In this document: piece after piece, positions 9,776 through 16,421 of the stretch
Position numbering within the stretch: the first letter of the stretch is position 1
Layout: every line of letters starts with the position of its first letter
NCBI GenBank assembly: GCA_902784465.1
Contig: CACZUZ010000012.1
Span: 1 to 49,988, forward strand
Source of the DNA: an uncultured Bacteroidota bacterium
Lineage (GTDB): Bacteria; Bacteroidota; Bacteroidia; Bacteroidales; P3
Direction of reading: 5' to 3'
Length of the DNA: 49,988 nucleotides
Notes under the pieces: generated by a model
What the model was told of the DNA's origin: nothing
Seen by the model: only the letters and a program-made list of their open reading frames with translations
Database searches by the model: none
Program-made: the position numbers and the translations under genes

Positions 9776-9963
9776 ATGATCAATAAAACAGTTTTAAAAC
9801 AGGTGCTGGCATCCAATCAGAAAAATGCTCATCATGCAATGGCACACATAGAATCAATTACCAATTTGGTTCTGGGACTTTAGAATGTCCAAATTGCAAG
9901 CCTAACGGAGCATGTTCTTCGTGCGGTGGAAGTGGGGAAAAAGCTAGTACAAAATATTACTGA
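9776..9963 (+). pseudogene. Frameshifted mini-gene for a ~62-aa CxxC zinc-ribbon protein
   Basis: An ATG at 9776 opens a short frame (MINKTVLKQVLASNQK) that runs into a stop after 29 codons. In the -1 frame, starting right at the A-run 9821-9825, the DNA encodes CSSCNG, then CPNC, then CSSCGGSGE, and stops at 9961-9963. Three CxxC pairs with following Gly resemble DnaJ-type zinc-binding repeats. One extra A in the five-A run, or a -1 ribosomal slip on GAAAAAT, would join the frames into one ~62-aa protein. A -7 promoter element lies upstream. It may be a pseudogene, a sequencing indel or a programmed frameshift; the sequence alone cannot decide. No named family recognised. Confidence 0.45.
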
Positions 9964-10046
9964 TGTTATTATTGAAAGATTGAGAGGCATCGTTCGACCA
10001 GACAGTTTTTTCCGTGCCAAAATATGCATTAACAAAGATGACAAGT

Positions 10047-10070
10047 TACCCCAACGCAGGAATGCGTTGG
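10047..10070 (+). repeat. 24-bp palindromic repeat, copy 1 (downstream of the PIN TA pair)
   Basis: This 24-bp sequence is identical to 10884-10907. Its core is an inverted repeat, CCAACGCA-ggaa-TGCGTTGG. It ends 10 bp from the stop of the PIN toxin gene, and the second copy lies beyond the antitoxin start, so the two direct copies bracket the module. Confidence 0.85.
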
Positions 10071-10079
10071 ATTCCTTGG

Positions 10080-10505
10080 CTATAGCCGCTCAATCAGGTT
10101 GGCGTCCTCAAGAATCTTCACCATCTCTGCCGGTGTCACCACAATAGGCGTTGAAGGAAAATCCTTAATGTTGCCAGTGACAACGTATGCTCCTTCCTTT
10201 GAAAGAGCGACCTCGTAGAATACAACATCCTTTGGATCTTTTATTTCCTCCAATGAATGTACCCGCTCCGCTTCATAACCTCGCATAACAATATTTGAAA
10301 TCATTCTCTCTACATCCTCTTCTTGCAGTTTGAATTTACTACGATGCAATACATCATAGTATTCTTCCAAGATTTCCTTATTGTATAGCGGAGTGATAAT
10401 ATTGTTCATCATAGCCCTCATCACACGCACCGTCGCAGAAGTCGCATTTTTCGTGAGCATGGTTGAGAGTACCACATTGGTGTCAATAACAACAAAGACA
10501 TTCAT
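10080..10505 (-). CDS. PIN-domain RNase toxin (COG1569-like)
   Basis: 141-residue PIN-domain protein, the probable toxin of a type II TA pair. PIN toxins are Mg-dependent RNases that cleave tRNA, rRNA or mRNA. Visible acidic residues match the fold: Asp8 in VVIDTN at the end of the first strand, Glu44 in NKEILEEY, Asp90/Asp93 in DPKDVVFYEVAL, and Asp115 after the VTGN strand. The length is normal for the family and the frame is intact. Its ATG overlaps the antitoxin stop by 4 nt (ATGA), so translation is probably coupled. The specific RNA target cannot be inferred. Confidence 0.8.
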   Translation of the reverse strand: MNVFVVIDTNVVLSTMLTKNATSATVRVMRAMMNNIITPLYNKEILEEYYDVLHRSKFKLQEEDVERMISNIVMRGYEAERVHSLEEIKDPKDVVFYEVALSKEGAYVVTGNIKDFPSTPIVVTPAEMVKILEDANLIERL

Positions 10506-10816
10506 AGCTTACCGTCTTTTTCTCTACGTTCAGCCCTTATATTCTTGATTTCCTCAATTATCTCCTCCATTGACATTTCTGGAGTCTCTCTCCTCTCTGC
10601 CTTGGCTCGCATTTCGTCGAACCACGCAAGATCTGAGGTATTCTGCTTACGTTTGTCTTTCTTAATATCCACAGACCAAGGGTGATATATGAGGTTCTCC
10701 CACAGATTCCACAATTCTTCCATCGCCTTGTCCTTGTTAACGCCCGACAAGGCGCAATAGCGTTCAATCTGTTGCTGACGCTGAGGGTCTATCGTAATTG
10801 TCATCGGTTCTGCCAT
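10502..10816 (-). CDS. Antitoxin of the PIN TA pair
   Basis: 104-residue protein directly upstream of, and overlapping by 4 nt, the PIN toxin. The N-terminus MTITIDPQRQQQIERYCALSG looks like a short ribbon-helix-helix-type DNA-binding segment. The C-terminal half is highly charged (RAKAERRE ... EIIEEIKNIRAERREK) and probably wraps the toxin active site. Antitoxins of this sort neutralise the partner and repress their own promoter. No -7 element was recognised in the 60 bp upstream. Assignment rests mainly on gene order and overlap. Confidence 0.7.
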   Translation of the reverse strand: MAEPMTITIDPQRQQQIERYCALSGVNKDKAMEELWNLWENLIYHPWSVDIKKDKRKQNTSDLAWFDEMRAKAERRETPEMSMEEIIEEIKNIRAERREKDGKL

Positions 10817-10883
10817 AATGCTTGTTTTTTATTTATAACGATTATCACCAATTATTATTGCATTTCACGCTGGAAAAAAAAAC

Positions 10884-10907
10884 TACCCCAACGCAGGAAT
10901 GCGTTGG
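10884..10907 (+). repeat. 24-bp palindromic repeat, copy 2 (upstream of the PIN TA pair)
   Basis: Identical to 10047-10070, with the same 8-bp palindromic arms around GGAA. Similarity continues a few bases further (TCCTTG) in both copies. It lies 68 bp before the antitoxin start codon. Confidence 0.85.
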
Positions 10908-10938
10908 TCTCCTTGATAAGCGTTGGTCTCCTTGATAA
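10901..10938 (+). repeat. Exact 19-bp tandem duplication
   Basis: GCGTTGGTCTCCTTGATAA occurs twice back to back (10901-10919 and 10920-10938). The first copy starts inside the right arm of the 24-bp palindromic repeat, so this is a local partial duplication of that repeat's flank. Confidence 0.9.
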
Positions 10939-10940
10939 AA

Positions 10941-11009
10941 TGAATGCTTGATTGTTTGAGTCGCTGTCGCAAATTGTGACTGCGTAGCACTCAAACAATC
11001 TAGCATTCA
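10941..11009 (-). terminator. Large hairpin after hutU built from two inverted octamer-repeat copies
   Basis: The 21-bp arms at 10941-10961 and 10989-11009 are complementary at 20 of 21 positions, with a 27-nt interior that is itself partly palindromic. On the minus strand the stem follows the hutU stop and is trailed by TTTTATC, so it could terminate hutU transcription. The right arm is part of an 8-bp-period array (10989-11028); the left arm is the same element inverted. Confidence 0.6.
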
Positions 11010-11028
11010 AGTATTTAAGCATTCTTAG
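10989..11028 (+). repeat. Degenerate 8-bp-period array overlapping the hutU stop
   Basis: Five octamers related to ATTCAAGC (ACTCAAAC, AATCTAGC, ATTCAAGT, ATTTAAGC, ATTCTTAG). Order and sequence closely match the array at 35577-35616 in the GH5-like gene, so both belong to one dispersed repeat family. The last unit overlaps the hutU stop codon. Confidence 0.6.
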
Positions 11029-13025
11029 AAGAGTCCTTCGAGGACGTCGTCGTCGACGAGGTTGGGCATGGTAACCTTCAGCTCGGGGCAGATAGCCATG
11101 GCGCGTTTGATGGCGAACATGGCACCCTCGTTGCGGGCCCAGCTGCGACGGCTGATGCCGTTGTTCACGTCCCAGTGGAGCATCATGCGGAGACGGCGGT
11201 CGCAGGCCTCGCTACCGTCCAGCACCATACCGAAGCCACCATTCATCACCTCGCCCCAGCCTACGCCGCCACCATTGTGGATTGATACCCATGTGGCGCC
11301 GCGGAAGCTGTCGCCGATGACATTCTGCACGGCCATGTCGGCGCAGCGGTTCGAGCCGTCGTAGATGTTGGAGGTTTCACGGAATGGGCTGTCGGTGCCG
11401 CTGACATCGTGATGGTCGCGACCAAGCACGATAGGAGCGCTGATTTCGCCCTTCTTGATAGCCTCGTTGAAGGCGGCGGCAATCTTGGTGCGGCCTTCGC
11501 AGTCGGCATAGAGGATGCGGGCCTGGCTGCCGACGACAAGGTGATTCTCCTTGGCACCGCGAATCCACTGAATATTGTCGCGCATCTGCTGCTGGATTTC
11601 GGCGGGGGCAGTGGCAGCGATTTCGTCGAGGACACGCATGGCAATATGGTCGCTCTTGTCGAGGTCTTCGGGTTTTCCGCTGGTGCAGACCCAACGGAAA
11701 GGACCAAAGCCGTAGTCGAAGCACATGGGACCCATAATATCTTGCACGTATGAAGGATAGCGGAAAGCGGTCTTGTCGGCATTCCAGATGTCGGCGCCGG
11801 CACGGCTGCTCTCCAGCAGGAAGGCGTTGCCATAGTCGAAGAAGTACATGCCCTTGGCGGTAAGTTTGTTGACTGCTGCAACATGGCGGCGGAGACTCTC
11901 CTGAACTTTTTCCTTGAAGAGCTCAGGTTTCTCTGCCATCATCACCTTGGCATCCTCGAAGGAGACTCCCACGGGGTAGTAGCCACCAGCCCAGGGGTTA
12001 TGCAGCGAGGTCTGGTCGCTTCCGAGGTCAACCTGTATGCCTTTATCGGCACAATATTCCCAGAGGTCGACGACGTTGCCCTGATAGGCGAAGCTGCGAG
12101 CAATTTTGGCGTCGCGTGCCTTGTTCACGGCAGCAAAGAGTTCATCCAGATCGGCATGAACCTCGTCAACCCAACCCTGCTCGAATCTCTTCTGCGTGGC
12201 AGCGGGGTTGATTTCAGCAGTAATGGACACCACACCGGCGATGTCGCCAGCTTTGGGCTGGGCGCCACTCATGCCACCGAGTCCAGCGGTGATGAAAAGC
12301 TTACCTGCCGTGCCGCCACCAAGCTTGCGGGCAGCATTGAGGACGGTGATGGTGGTGCCATGCACGATGCCCTGCGGGCCGATGTACATGTAGCTGCCAG
12401 CCGTCATCTGGCCGTATTGAGTCACTCCGAGGGCGTTGTAACGCTCCCAGTCGTCGGGTTTCGAATAGTTGGGAATCATCATGCCGTTGGTGACGACAAC
12501 GCGGGGGGCATCCTTGTGGCTTGGGTAGAGTCCCATAGGATGGCCGCTGTACATTACGAGGGTCTGCTCGTCGGTCATCTCGCTGAGGTACTTCATCACC
12601 AGGCGATACTGAGCCCAGTTCTGGAATACGGCACCGTTGCCACCATAGGTGATAAGCTCATGTGGATGCTGAGCCACGGCGGGGTCGAGGTTGTTCTGAA
12701 TCATCAGCATGATGGCGGCAGCCTGACGGCATTTTGCCGGATACTCCTCGATGGGGCGGGCGTACATCTTGTAGGTGGGACGCAGGCGGTACATGTAGAT
12801 GCGTCCGTAGTTCTTAAGCTCTTCGGCGAATTCCCTGGCCAGCATCTTGTGGTGCTTGGCAGGGAAGTAACGCAAAGCATTGCGTATAGCCAGCTTCTTC
12901 TCGGCAGGCGTCAGGATGTCCTTACGCTTAGGCGCGTGGTTAACCGTTGTGTCATAAGGCTGCGGTTCGGGCAGTTGATCGGGGATACCCATCCGCAATT
13001 CGTTCTGAAATTCTTCGAGTGTCAT
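11025..13025 (-). CDS. hutU: Urocanate hydratase
   Basis: 666-residue urocanase of the long form found in Bacteroidales. It converts urocanate to 4-imidazolone-5-propionate with tightly bound NAD+, the second step of histidine degradation to glutamate. Recognisable segments include ELITYGGNGAVFQNW, the active-site region MYSGHPMGLYPS, QYGQMTAGSYMYIGPQGI, the glycine-rich cofactor-binding loop TAGLGGMSGAQP, and LVVGSQARILYAD. The frame is complete. The other hut genes (hutH, hutI, ftcD/hutG) are not in this window, so the pathway must be split or encoded nearby outside it. Its ATG overlaps the end of a HEPN-remnant frame, which suggests a rearrangement placed the TA remnant against its start. 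Confidence 0.95.
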   Translation of the reverse strand: MTLEEFQNELRMGIPDQLPEPQPYDTTVNHAPKRKDILTPAEKKLAIRNALRYFPAKHHKMLAREFAEELKNYGRIYMYRLRPTYKMYARPIEEYPAKCRQAAAIMLMIQNNLDPAVAQHPHELITYGGNGAVFQNWAQYRLVMKYLSEMTDEQTLVMYSGHPMGLYPSHKDAPRVVVTNGMMIPNYSKPDDWERYNALGVTQYGQMTAGSYMYIGPQGIVHGTTITVLNAARKLGGGTAGKLFITAGLGGMSGAQPKAGDIAGVVSITAEINPAATQKRFEQGWVDEVHADLDELFAAVNKARDAKIARSFAYQGNVVDLWEYCADKGIQVDLGSDQTSLHNPWAGGYYPVGVSFEDAKVMMAEKPELFKEKVQESLRRHVAAVNKLTAKGMYFFDYGNAFLLESSRAGADIWNADKTAFRYPSYVQDIMGPMCFDYGFGPFRWVCTSGKPEDLDKSDHIAMRVLDEIAATAPAEIQQQMRDNIQWIRGAKENHLVVGSQARILYADCEGRTKIAAAFNEAIKKGEISAPIVLGRDHHDVSGTDSPFRETSNIYDGSNRCADMAVQNVIGDSFRGATWVSIHNGGGVGWGEVMNGGFGMVLDGSEACDRRLRMMLHWDVNNGISRRSWARNEGAMFAIKRAMAICPELKVTMPNLVDDDVLEGLF

Positions 13026-13158
13026 ATATTTTGTTTTTTATTGTTTATCAGTGCTATAATTTTGTCAACCAATAATTCCACCTGAGGCAGTAATCTTTTA
13101 ATGTCTTCCTGAGAAGCATCAATAAAATCGCCAGGCGTTCTTCTTCGGTAAGGCTCAT
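13022..13158 (-). pseudogene. Collapsed HEPN-domain toxin partner of the MNT gene
   Basis: The frame starting at 13158 gives MSLTEEERLA, a typical start of HEPN-domain partners of MNT nucleotidyltransferases. Its ATG overlaps the MNT stop (ATGA), the usual arrangement. After ten residues homology jumps to another frame encoding GDFIDASQEDIKRLLPQVEL, which looks like the HEPN C-terminus, and ends at a TGA overlapping the hutU ATG. About 80-90 residues of a normal ~130-aa HEPN protein, including the RX4-6H RNase motif, are absent. I infer an internal deletion that inactivated the toxin. HEPN assignment is from memory of the family ends, so moderate confidence. Confidence 0.6.
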
Positions 13159-13469
13159 AATCTTATTCCCTCCTCTCTGACATTATACTTAAAAAGTGAC
13201 GGCGGAGCATTATTCCACTGCTCCTTGGTATATACCAATACATTCATCTCTTCACCAATATCAAAACCCTTATTCCACAATTCATTTGCTATTACATATC
13301 GTTCCTGGTGCGGCATGGGTGGTTTATTGAGTATCACAATGATATCCCAATCCGAATCCTGACGGGCATCCCCTCGGGCTCGCGACCCATAGAGGATAAT
13401 CTCAGCATCAGGCTCCGTTGCCCGCACTGTCTCGCGTATCATATTTAAAACCTTCTCTTTCTTGTCCAT
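13155..13469 (-). CDS. MNT-type nucleotidyltransferase antitoxin
   Basis: 104-residue minimal nucleotidyltransferase, started at the ATG giving MDKKEKVLNMIRE because the upstream in-frame residues lie in the promoter region. The motif GSRARGDARQDSDWD (residues 28-42) is the NTase signature GS-x-D-x-D, with Asp40 and Asp42 as probable metal ligands. In HEPN/MNT TA systems the MNT protein neutralises the HEPN RNase, in characterised cases by adding AMP to it. Here the HEPN partner downstream is collapsed, leaving an orphan antitoxin with an intact frame. Confidence 0.85.
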   Translation of the reverse strand: MDKKEKVLNMIRETVRATEPDAEIILYGSRARGDARQDSDWDIIVILNKPPMPHQERYVIANELWNKGFDIGEEMNVLVYTKEQWNNAPPSLFKYNVREEGIRL

Positions 13470-13477
13470 TTCAAATT

Positions 13478-13486
13478 GCAAAAATA
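13478..13486 (-). promoter_or_regulatory. -7 promoter element of the MNT gene (TATTTTTGC)
   Basis: On the minus strand TATTTTTGC ends 8 nt before the MNT ATG (13469). If used, the transcript would start at or within a few nt of the start codon. Confidence 0.55.
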
Positions 13487-13572
13487 CACAAAAAAATTGT
13501 AACACTAAAAAAACTTTAAAACACTCTATCCCTTAGATTATTATAAACACAAAAACACCCCAATAGCACCTA

Positions 13573-13606
13573 AAAGAAAAGGGACAACAGAGATTTCTGA
13601 TGTCCC
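13573..13606 (-). terminator. Intrinsic terminator after the zeta-toxin/small-protein pair
   Basis: On the minus strand GGGACA-t-CAGA pairs with TCTG-t-TGTCCC around a 4-nt loop and is followed by TTTTCTTTT. It lies about 130 bp beyond the stop of the 56-aa gene; nothing gene-like was seen between them. Confidence 0.7.
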
Positions 13607-13737
13607 AAAAACTGATATCATGCCCAAATTTGTTTTGACGTTATTAACGCGAAAACCATGCGAAATATCGAAAACCATGCAAAAATATTCGCGTCTTTTC
13701 GTGTTTTCGCATCTTTTTCGCATTCCAAAAAACTCTA

Positions 13738-13908
13738 TTACAGCGCATTTATCGCCTCTTTCGCCGGCACACGATGGATAGTTCCATCCTTGTGGCACAC
13801 CACAATATCCTGACCATGAAGGGCTTTTTCTTCCAACATGCGTCGTTCTGCTAAAACCAAACCATAGTTTAGTTTTTCTGCAAACTCTTGTATGTCTTTA
13901 TCTGACAT
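13738..13908 (-). CDS. Small partner of the zeta-toxin-like kinase (56 aa)
   Basis: A 56-residue frame, MSDKDIQEFAEKLNYGLVLA to HRVPAKEAINAL. It starts inside the last codons of the zeta-like gene, with an 11-nt overlap (ATG at 13908, upstream stop ending at 13898). Small proteins with a helical first half (GLxxAxxxML) and a second half of the type VxxxDGxIxxVPAxE commonly sit beside zeta-like kinases, where they are presumed antitoxins or chaperones. Overlap and co-orientation support translational coupling. The function is inferred from context; the frame is clearly maintained. Confidence 0.7.
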   Translation of the reverse strand: MSDKDIQEFAEKLNYGLVLAERRMLEEKALHGQDIVVCHKDGTIHRVPAKEAINAL

Positions 13909-14473
13909 ATTCTTTCATTTTGGCAAACAGCTCCTCGTCGAGGACCGTGGTTGGCACATCTCTACCGCCATAGGCAACCTCGACACGAGGCGTGTTGCTG
14001 TTGTCGTAGACAAACCAGCCATCCACCTCGGGAGCGTAAAGGTTAAACAAATTATTGATTCCGGCAACATAGCGTCTGCGGGTAGTGGTTACCGGTATGT
14101 CATGTCCACCATTGTTGACACGTTCTGCCACCCTCTGCAATGCCAGTTCTGGCGTTCGGAGCCAGAAAAACACCAAAGTGACCACATACCCCTTTGCTTG
14201 AGCCTGATGAACAAGGTTTACATACGAACGCGTGGCAAGGGTTGTCTCAACGGCAAAAGTCTCCTCTCGGCCGAGCAACTCTTTGATGCGGCGCAACATC
14301 AGTTTTCCCGATTCTATGGCCACACTGCCAGGGTTGAACGGTGATAACCCATGGGCTATTTCATCAGCATTGACAAACTCGCGACAATTCAGTATATCAG
14401 GCAATACCGTGTACGAGGCAGTGGTTTTACCCGCCCCGTTACAGCCGCCTATTATATACAGTTTTTTTTCCAT
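13898..14473 (-). CDS. Zeta-toxin-like P-loop kinase
   Basis: 191-residue kinase started at MEKKLYIIGG, whose ATG sits 8 nt after a -7 box; an extended frame upstream adds only a hydrophobic non-conserved stretch. Walker A is GCNGAGKTT (residues 10-18). FVNADEIAHGLSPF (33-46) and FAVETTLATRSY match the substrate-binding region of the zeta/UDP-N-acetylglucosamine kinase-like family. Epsilon/zeta toxins phosphorylate UDP-GlcNAc and poison peptidoglycan synthesis; chromosomal homologues in Bacteroidota are poorly characterised, and other small-molecule substrates are possible. It is paired with the 56-aa gene downstream. The frame is intact. Confidence 0.8.
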   Translation of the reverse strand: MEKKLYIIGGCNGAGKTTASYTVLPDILNCREFVNADEIAHGLSPFNPGSVAIESGKLMLRRIKELLGREETFAVETTLATRSYVNLVHQAQAKGYVVTLVFFWLRTPELALQRVAERVNNGGHDIPVTTTRRRYVAGINNLFNLYAPEVDGWFVYDNSNTPRVEVAYGGRDVPTTVLDEELFAKMKEYVR

Positions 14474-14481
14474 TTGAGTTT

Positions 14482-14490
14482 GCAAAAATA
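14482..14490 (-). promoter_or_regulatory. -7 promoter element of the zeta-like gene (TATTTTTGC)
   Basis: Minus-strand TATTTTTGC followed by 8 nt and the ATG at 14473. The layout is nearly the same as at the MNT gene, implying a very short or absent 5' leader. Confidence 0.55.
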
Positions 14491-14625
14491 CAAAGAATAA
14501 TTGGATTATTAAAAATAATCTTAAAAATAACCCTCTCAACCACGTTCAAAGACATCCCCGGGAAAAACACCAAGTGGCCTGGAACTCTCGAACAGTTGCC
14601 ACAGACAGACGTTCCGACACAGCCT

Positions 14626-14814
14626 TCACCGCAGCCTGTTGCGCAGGAAATCCTTACGCGTGGCGGCGAAGAAGAGGACAACACCGACAATATGAACGGC
14701 AGCAATCGAAAGAAAGACAGCATTGTAGCCCACATGCTCGGCAAAGATGCCACCCAAGAGGATGCCCAGCCCCAGGCCGAAATCCCAGCCCGTAAAGAGC
14801 GCACGATGACGTTC
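14626..14814 (-). pseudogene. C-terminal stub of an MFS transporter
   Basis: The minus-strand frame encodes about 62 residues (FTGWDFGLGLGILLGGIF ... GYNAVFLSIAAVHIVGVVLF ... RKDFLRNRLR, stop). This looks like the last two transmembrane helices and basic tail of a major facilitator superfamily permease. There is no start codon. The homology ends upstream where the 51-bp repeat array begins, so the N-terminal ~330 residues have been lost at that boundary. It is non-functional on its own. Confidence 0.6.
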
Positions 14815-14856
14815 ACAACGAAACCTGCTGAAATGAATAAAAAATTCATAATTTGA

Positions 14857-14930
14857 GCAGATTTCAATTTGAAACTTGCTGAAACGAATAAAAAATTCAT
14901 AATTTGAGCAGATTTCAATTTGAAAACTGC
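14857..14930 (+). promoter_or_regulatory. Two operator-like palindromes 51 bp apart, plus a half-site
   Basis: At the unit junctions GCAGATTTCAA-T-TTGAAA continues into CTTGC (14857-14879) or ACTGC (14908-14930). These are 23-bp imperfect palindromes matching 9 of 11 and 10 of 11 arm positions. A third GCAGATTTCAA half-site lies at 14959-14969, just after the -7 box. Spacing of about five helical turns places all sites on roughly one face of the DNA. The binding protein is unknown. Confidence 0.6.
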
Positions 14931-14948
14931 TGAAATCAGAAAAAATAT

Positions 14949-14957
14949 TATCTTTGC
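14949..14957 (+). promoter_or_regulatory. -7 promoter element of the ATPase gene (TATCTTTGC)
   Basis: Perfect TAnnTTTG match within the third 51-bp unit, 24 nt before the ATG at 14982, and overlapping the start of the GCAGATTTCAA half-site, so a bound regulator there would occlude the promoter. Confidence 0.65.
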
Positions 14958-14981
14958 AGCAGATTTCAACACACAAAAACC

Positions 14982-16412
14982 ATGGCAAAAATCGGGAAAA
15001 TAATTGGAAGAGAGCGAGAAACAAGATTACTGAAAGAATATATTGATTCTGACAAGTCAGAGTTTATTGCAATTTACGGACGAAGACGTGTTGGGAAGAC
15101 ATACCTGATTCGAAACGTCGTGGGAGAAAAAGCCTGTTTTTCACTGACAGGGATGGAGAATGCAGGGCTAAAAGAGCAGCTGACAAACTTTTACATCACC
15201 CTTCGCAAAAAAAGGAGCGACATCCCACTCCCATCCTCGTGGCTTGAAGCCTTCGACCAGCTGGAGTCGTGGTTAGAGACACTGGGCAAAGGGAAAAAGA
15301 TTATCGTTGTAGACGAGTTGCCCTGGCTCGACACTGTAAGGTCCTCATTTGTCGCCGCCTTTGAGCATTTCTGGAACGACTGGGCATCAGCAAGAAACGA
15401 CATCAAACTGATTGTCTGCGGGTCGGCGACATCGTGGATGATCGACAACATAATAAACAACCGCGGTGGCCTTCACAACCGAAAGACCCACCAAATATAT
15501 GTAGCTCCATTTACCCTTGCCGAAAGCAAGCAATACTTCAAGGCTTTTGGATTCAGATATGCCGACAAGGAGGTGGCTGAGTGCCACATGATTATGGGCG
15601 GGGTGGCATACTACTATTCGCTCATGCTCCCGTCGGAAAGTGTGGCACAAAACGTCGACCGTCTGTTTTTTTGTTCCAATGGAGAGTTGTCGAACGAGTT
15701 TGAGAACCTGTACAGGTCACTTTTCAAGAGGAGTGAAGACCATATCAGGATAGTAACCGCTTTAGCCTCAAAGGACAAGGGCTTGACACGCAAGAGACTA
15801 ATCGAGACTTCAGGTCTTAACAACAACCAGAAACTAACCATAACCCTCGATGAGTTGGAGAAATGCGGGTTTATACGCAACTACACCCCTTTCGATGGAA
15901 CAAAGCGCGACACATTGTATCAGCTGGTTGATTCATATACACTCTTTTACTTCCATTTTGTAAAAGGCAACAATTACCATGACGAGCACCTTTGGACACA
16001 CTCAATAAACAGTCCCCGTTACCGTGCATGGAGTGGGTATGCCTTTGAGATGCTTTGCCTCAACCATATAGAGCAGATAAAGAAAGCCTTGGGCATATCG
16101 GGGATGCAGAATAGAGCATGTAGCTGGATTTGGAAGGGCGACGAAGAAAGCCAAGGCACTCAAATCGACCTGCTTATCGACAGAGCCGACCAGACCGTAA
16201 ACGTATGCGAAATCAAGTTCGCACGGTCGGAATACAAAATCACCAAGTCGGACTACGAAAACATAGAGAATAAACTGGAAACACTGCTACAGCATTCCAA
16301 GACAAGAAAGTCGCTGATGCTCACAATGATTACCAGTTTCGGTCTTGCCACCAACCAATATAGTGGCAGAGTGCAGAGCCAAGTAACCATTGCAGACATA
16401 ATGAACAATTAA
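14982..16412 (+). CDS. DUF234-type AAA/STAND-like ATPase with C-terminal nuclease-like region
   Basis: 476-residue protein of the archaeal-ATPase/DUF234 group common in Bacteroidales. The N-terminus carries GREREtRLL, Walker A GRRRVGKT (residues 33-40) and Walker B IIVVDELPW (107-115). A sensor-like CGSATSWM follows, then a winged-helix-like middle. The C-terminal part has QIDLLIDR ... VCEIKFA, a D-x(n)-ExK pattern like PD-(D/E)xK nucleases. No defined physiological role is established; roles in mobile-element maintenance or defence have been suggested. It stands alone between decayed genes and has an unusual 51-bp repeated promoter region, which hints at autoregulation. The frame is intact. 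Confidence 0.8.
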   Translation: MAKIGKIIGRERETRLLKEYIDSDKSEFIAIYGRRRVGKTYLIRNVVGEKACFSLTGMENAGLKEQLTNFYITLRKKRSDIPLPSSWLEAFDQLESWLETLGKGKKIIVVDELPWLDTVRSSFVAAFEHFWNDWASARNDIKLIVCGSATSWMIDNIINNRGGLHNRKTHQIYVAPFTLAESKQYFKAFGFRYADKEVAECHMIMGGVAYYYSLMLPSESVAQNVDRLFFCSNGELSNEFENLYRSLFKRSEDHIRIVTALASKDKGLTRKRLIETSGLNNNQKLTITLDELEKCGFIRNYTPFDGTKRDTLYQLVDSYTLFYFHFVKGNNYHDEHLWTHSINSPRYRAWSGYAFEMLCLNHIEQIKKALGISGMQNRACSWIWKGDEESQGTQIDLLIDRADQTVNVCEIKFARSEYKITKSDYENIENKLETLLQHSKTRKSLMLTMITSFGLATNQYSGRVQSQVTIADIMNN

Positions 16413-16421
16413 TCGCCACAA

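Larger units (their letters stand above)
14827..14979 (+). repeat. 51-bp tandem repeat, two near-identical units plus a diverged third
   Basis: Units start with GCTGAAA at 14827, 14878 and 14929, exactly 51 bp apart. The first two differ at only a few positions. The third keeps both ends (GCTGAAAT and GCAGATTTCAA) but its middle carries a TATCTTTGC promoter element. The array fills the space between the MFS stub and the ATPase gene. Confidence 0.9.

Noticed and set aside
9926-10147. 73-aa frame running through the palindromic repeat
   Set aside because: It overlaps the zinc-ribbon frame, the repeat and the antisense end of the PIN toxin gene; no motif.
11883-13085. 400-aa open frame antisense to hutU
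   Set aside because: No motifs, and the sense frame is an unmistakable full-length urocanase.
14574-14856. Plus-strand frames over the MFS stub
   Set aside because: They are antisense to recognisable transmembrane sequence and show no protein-like composition.
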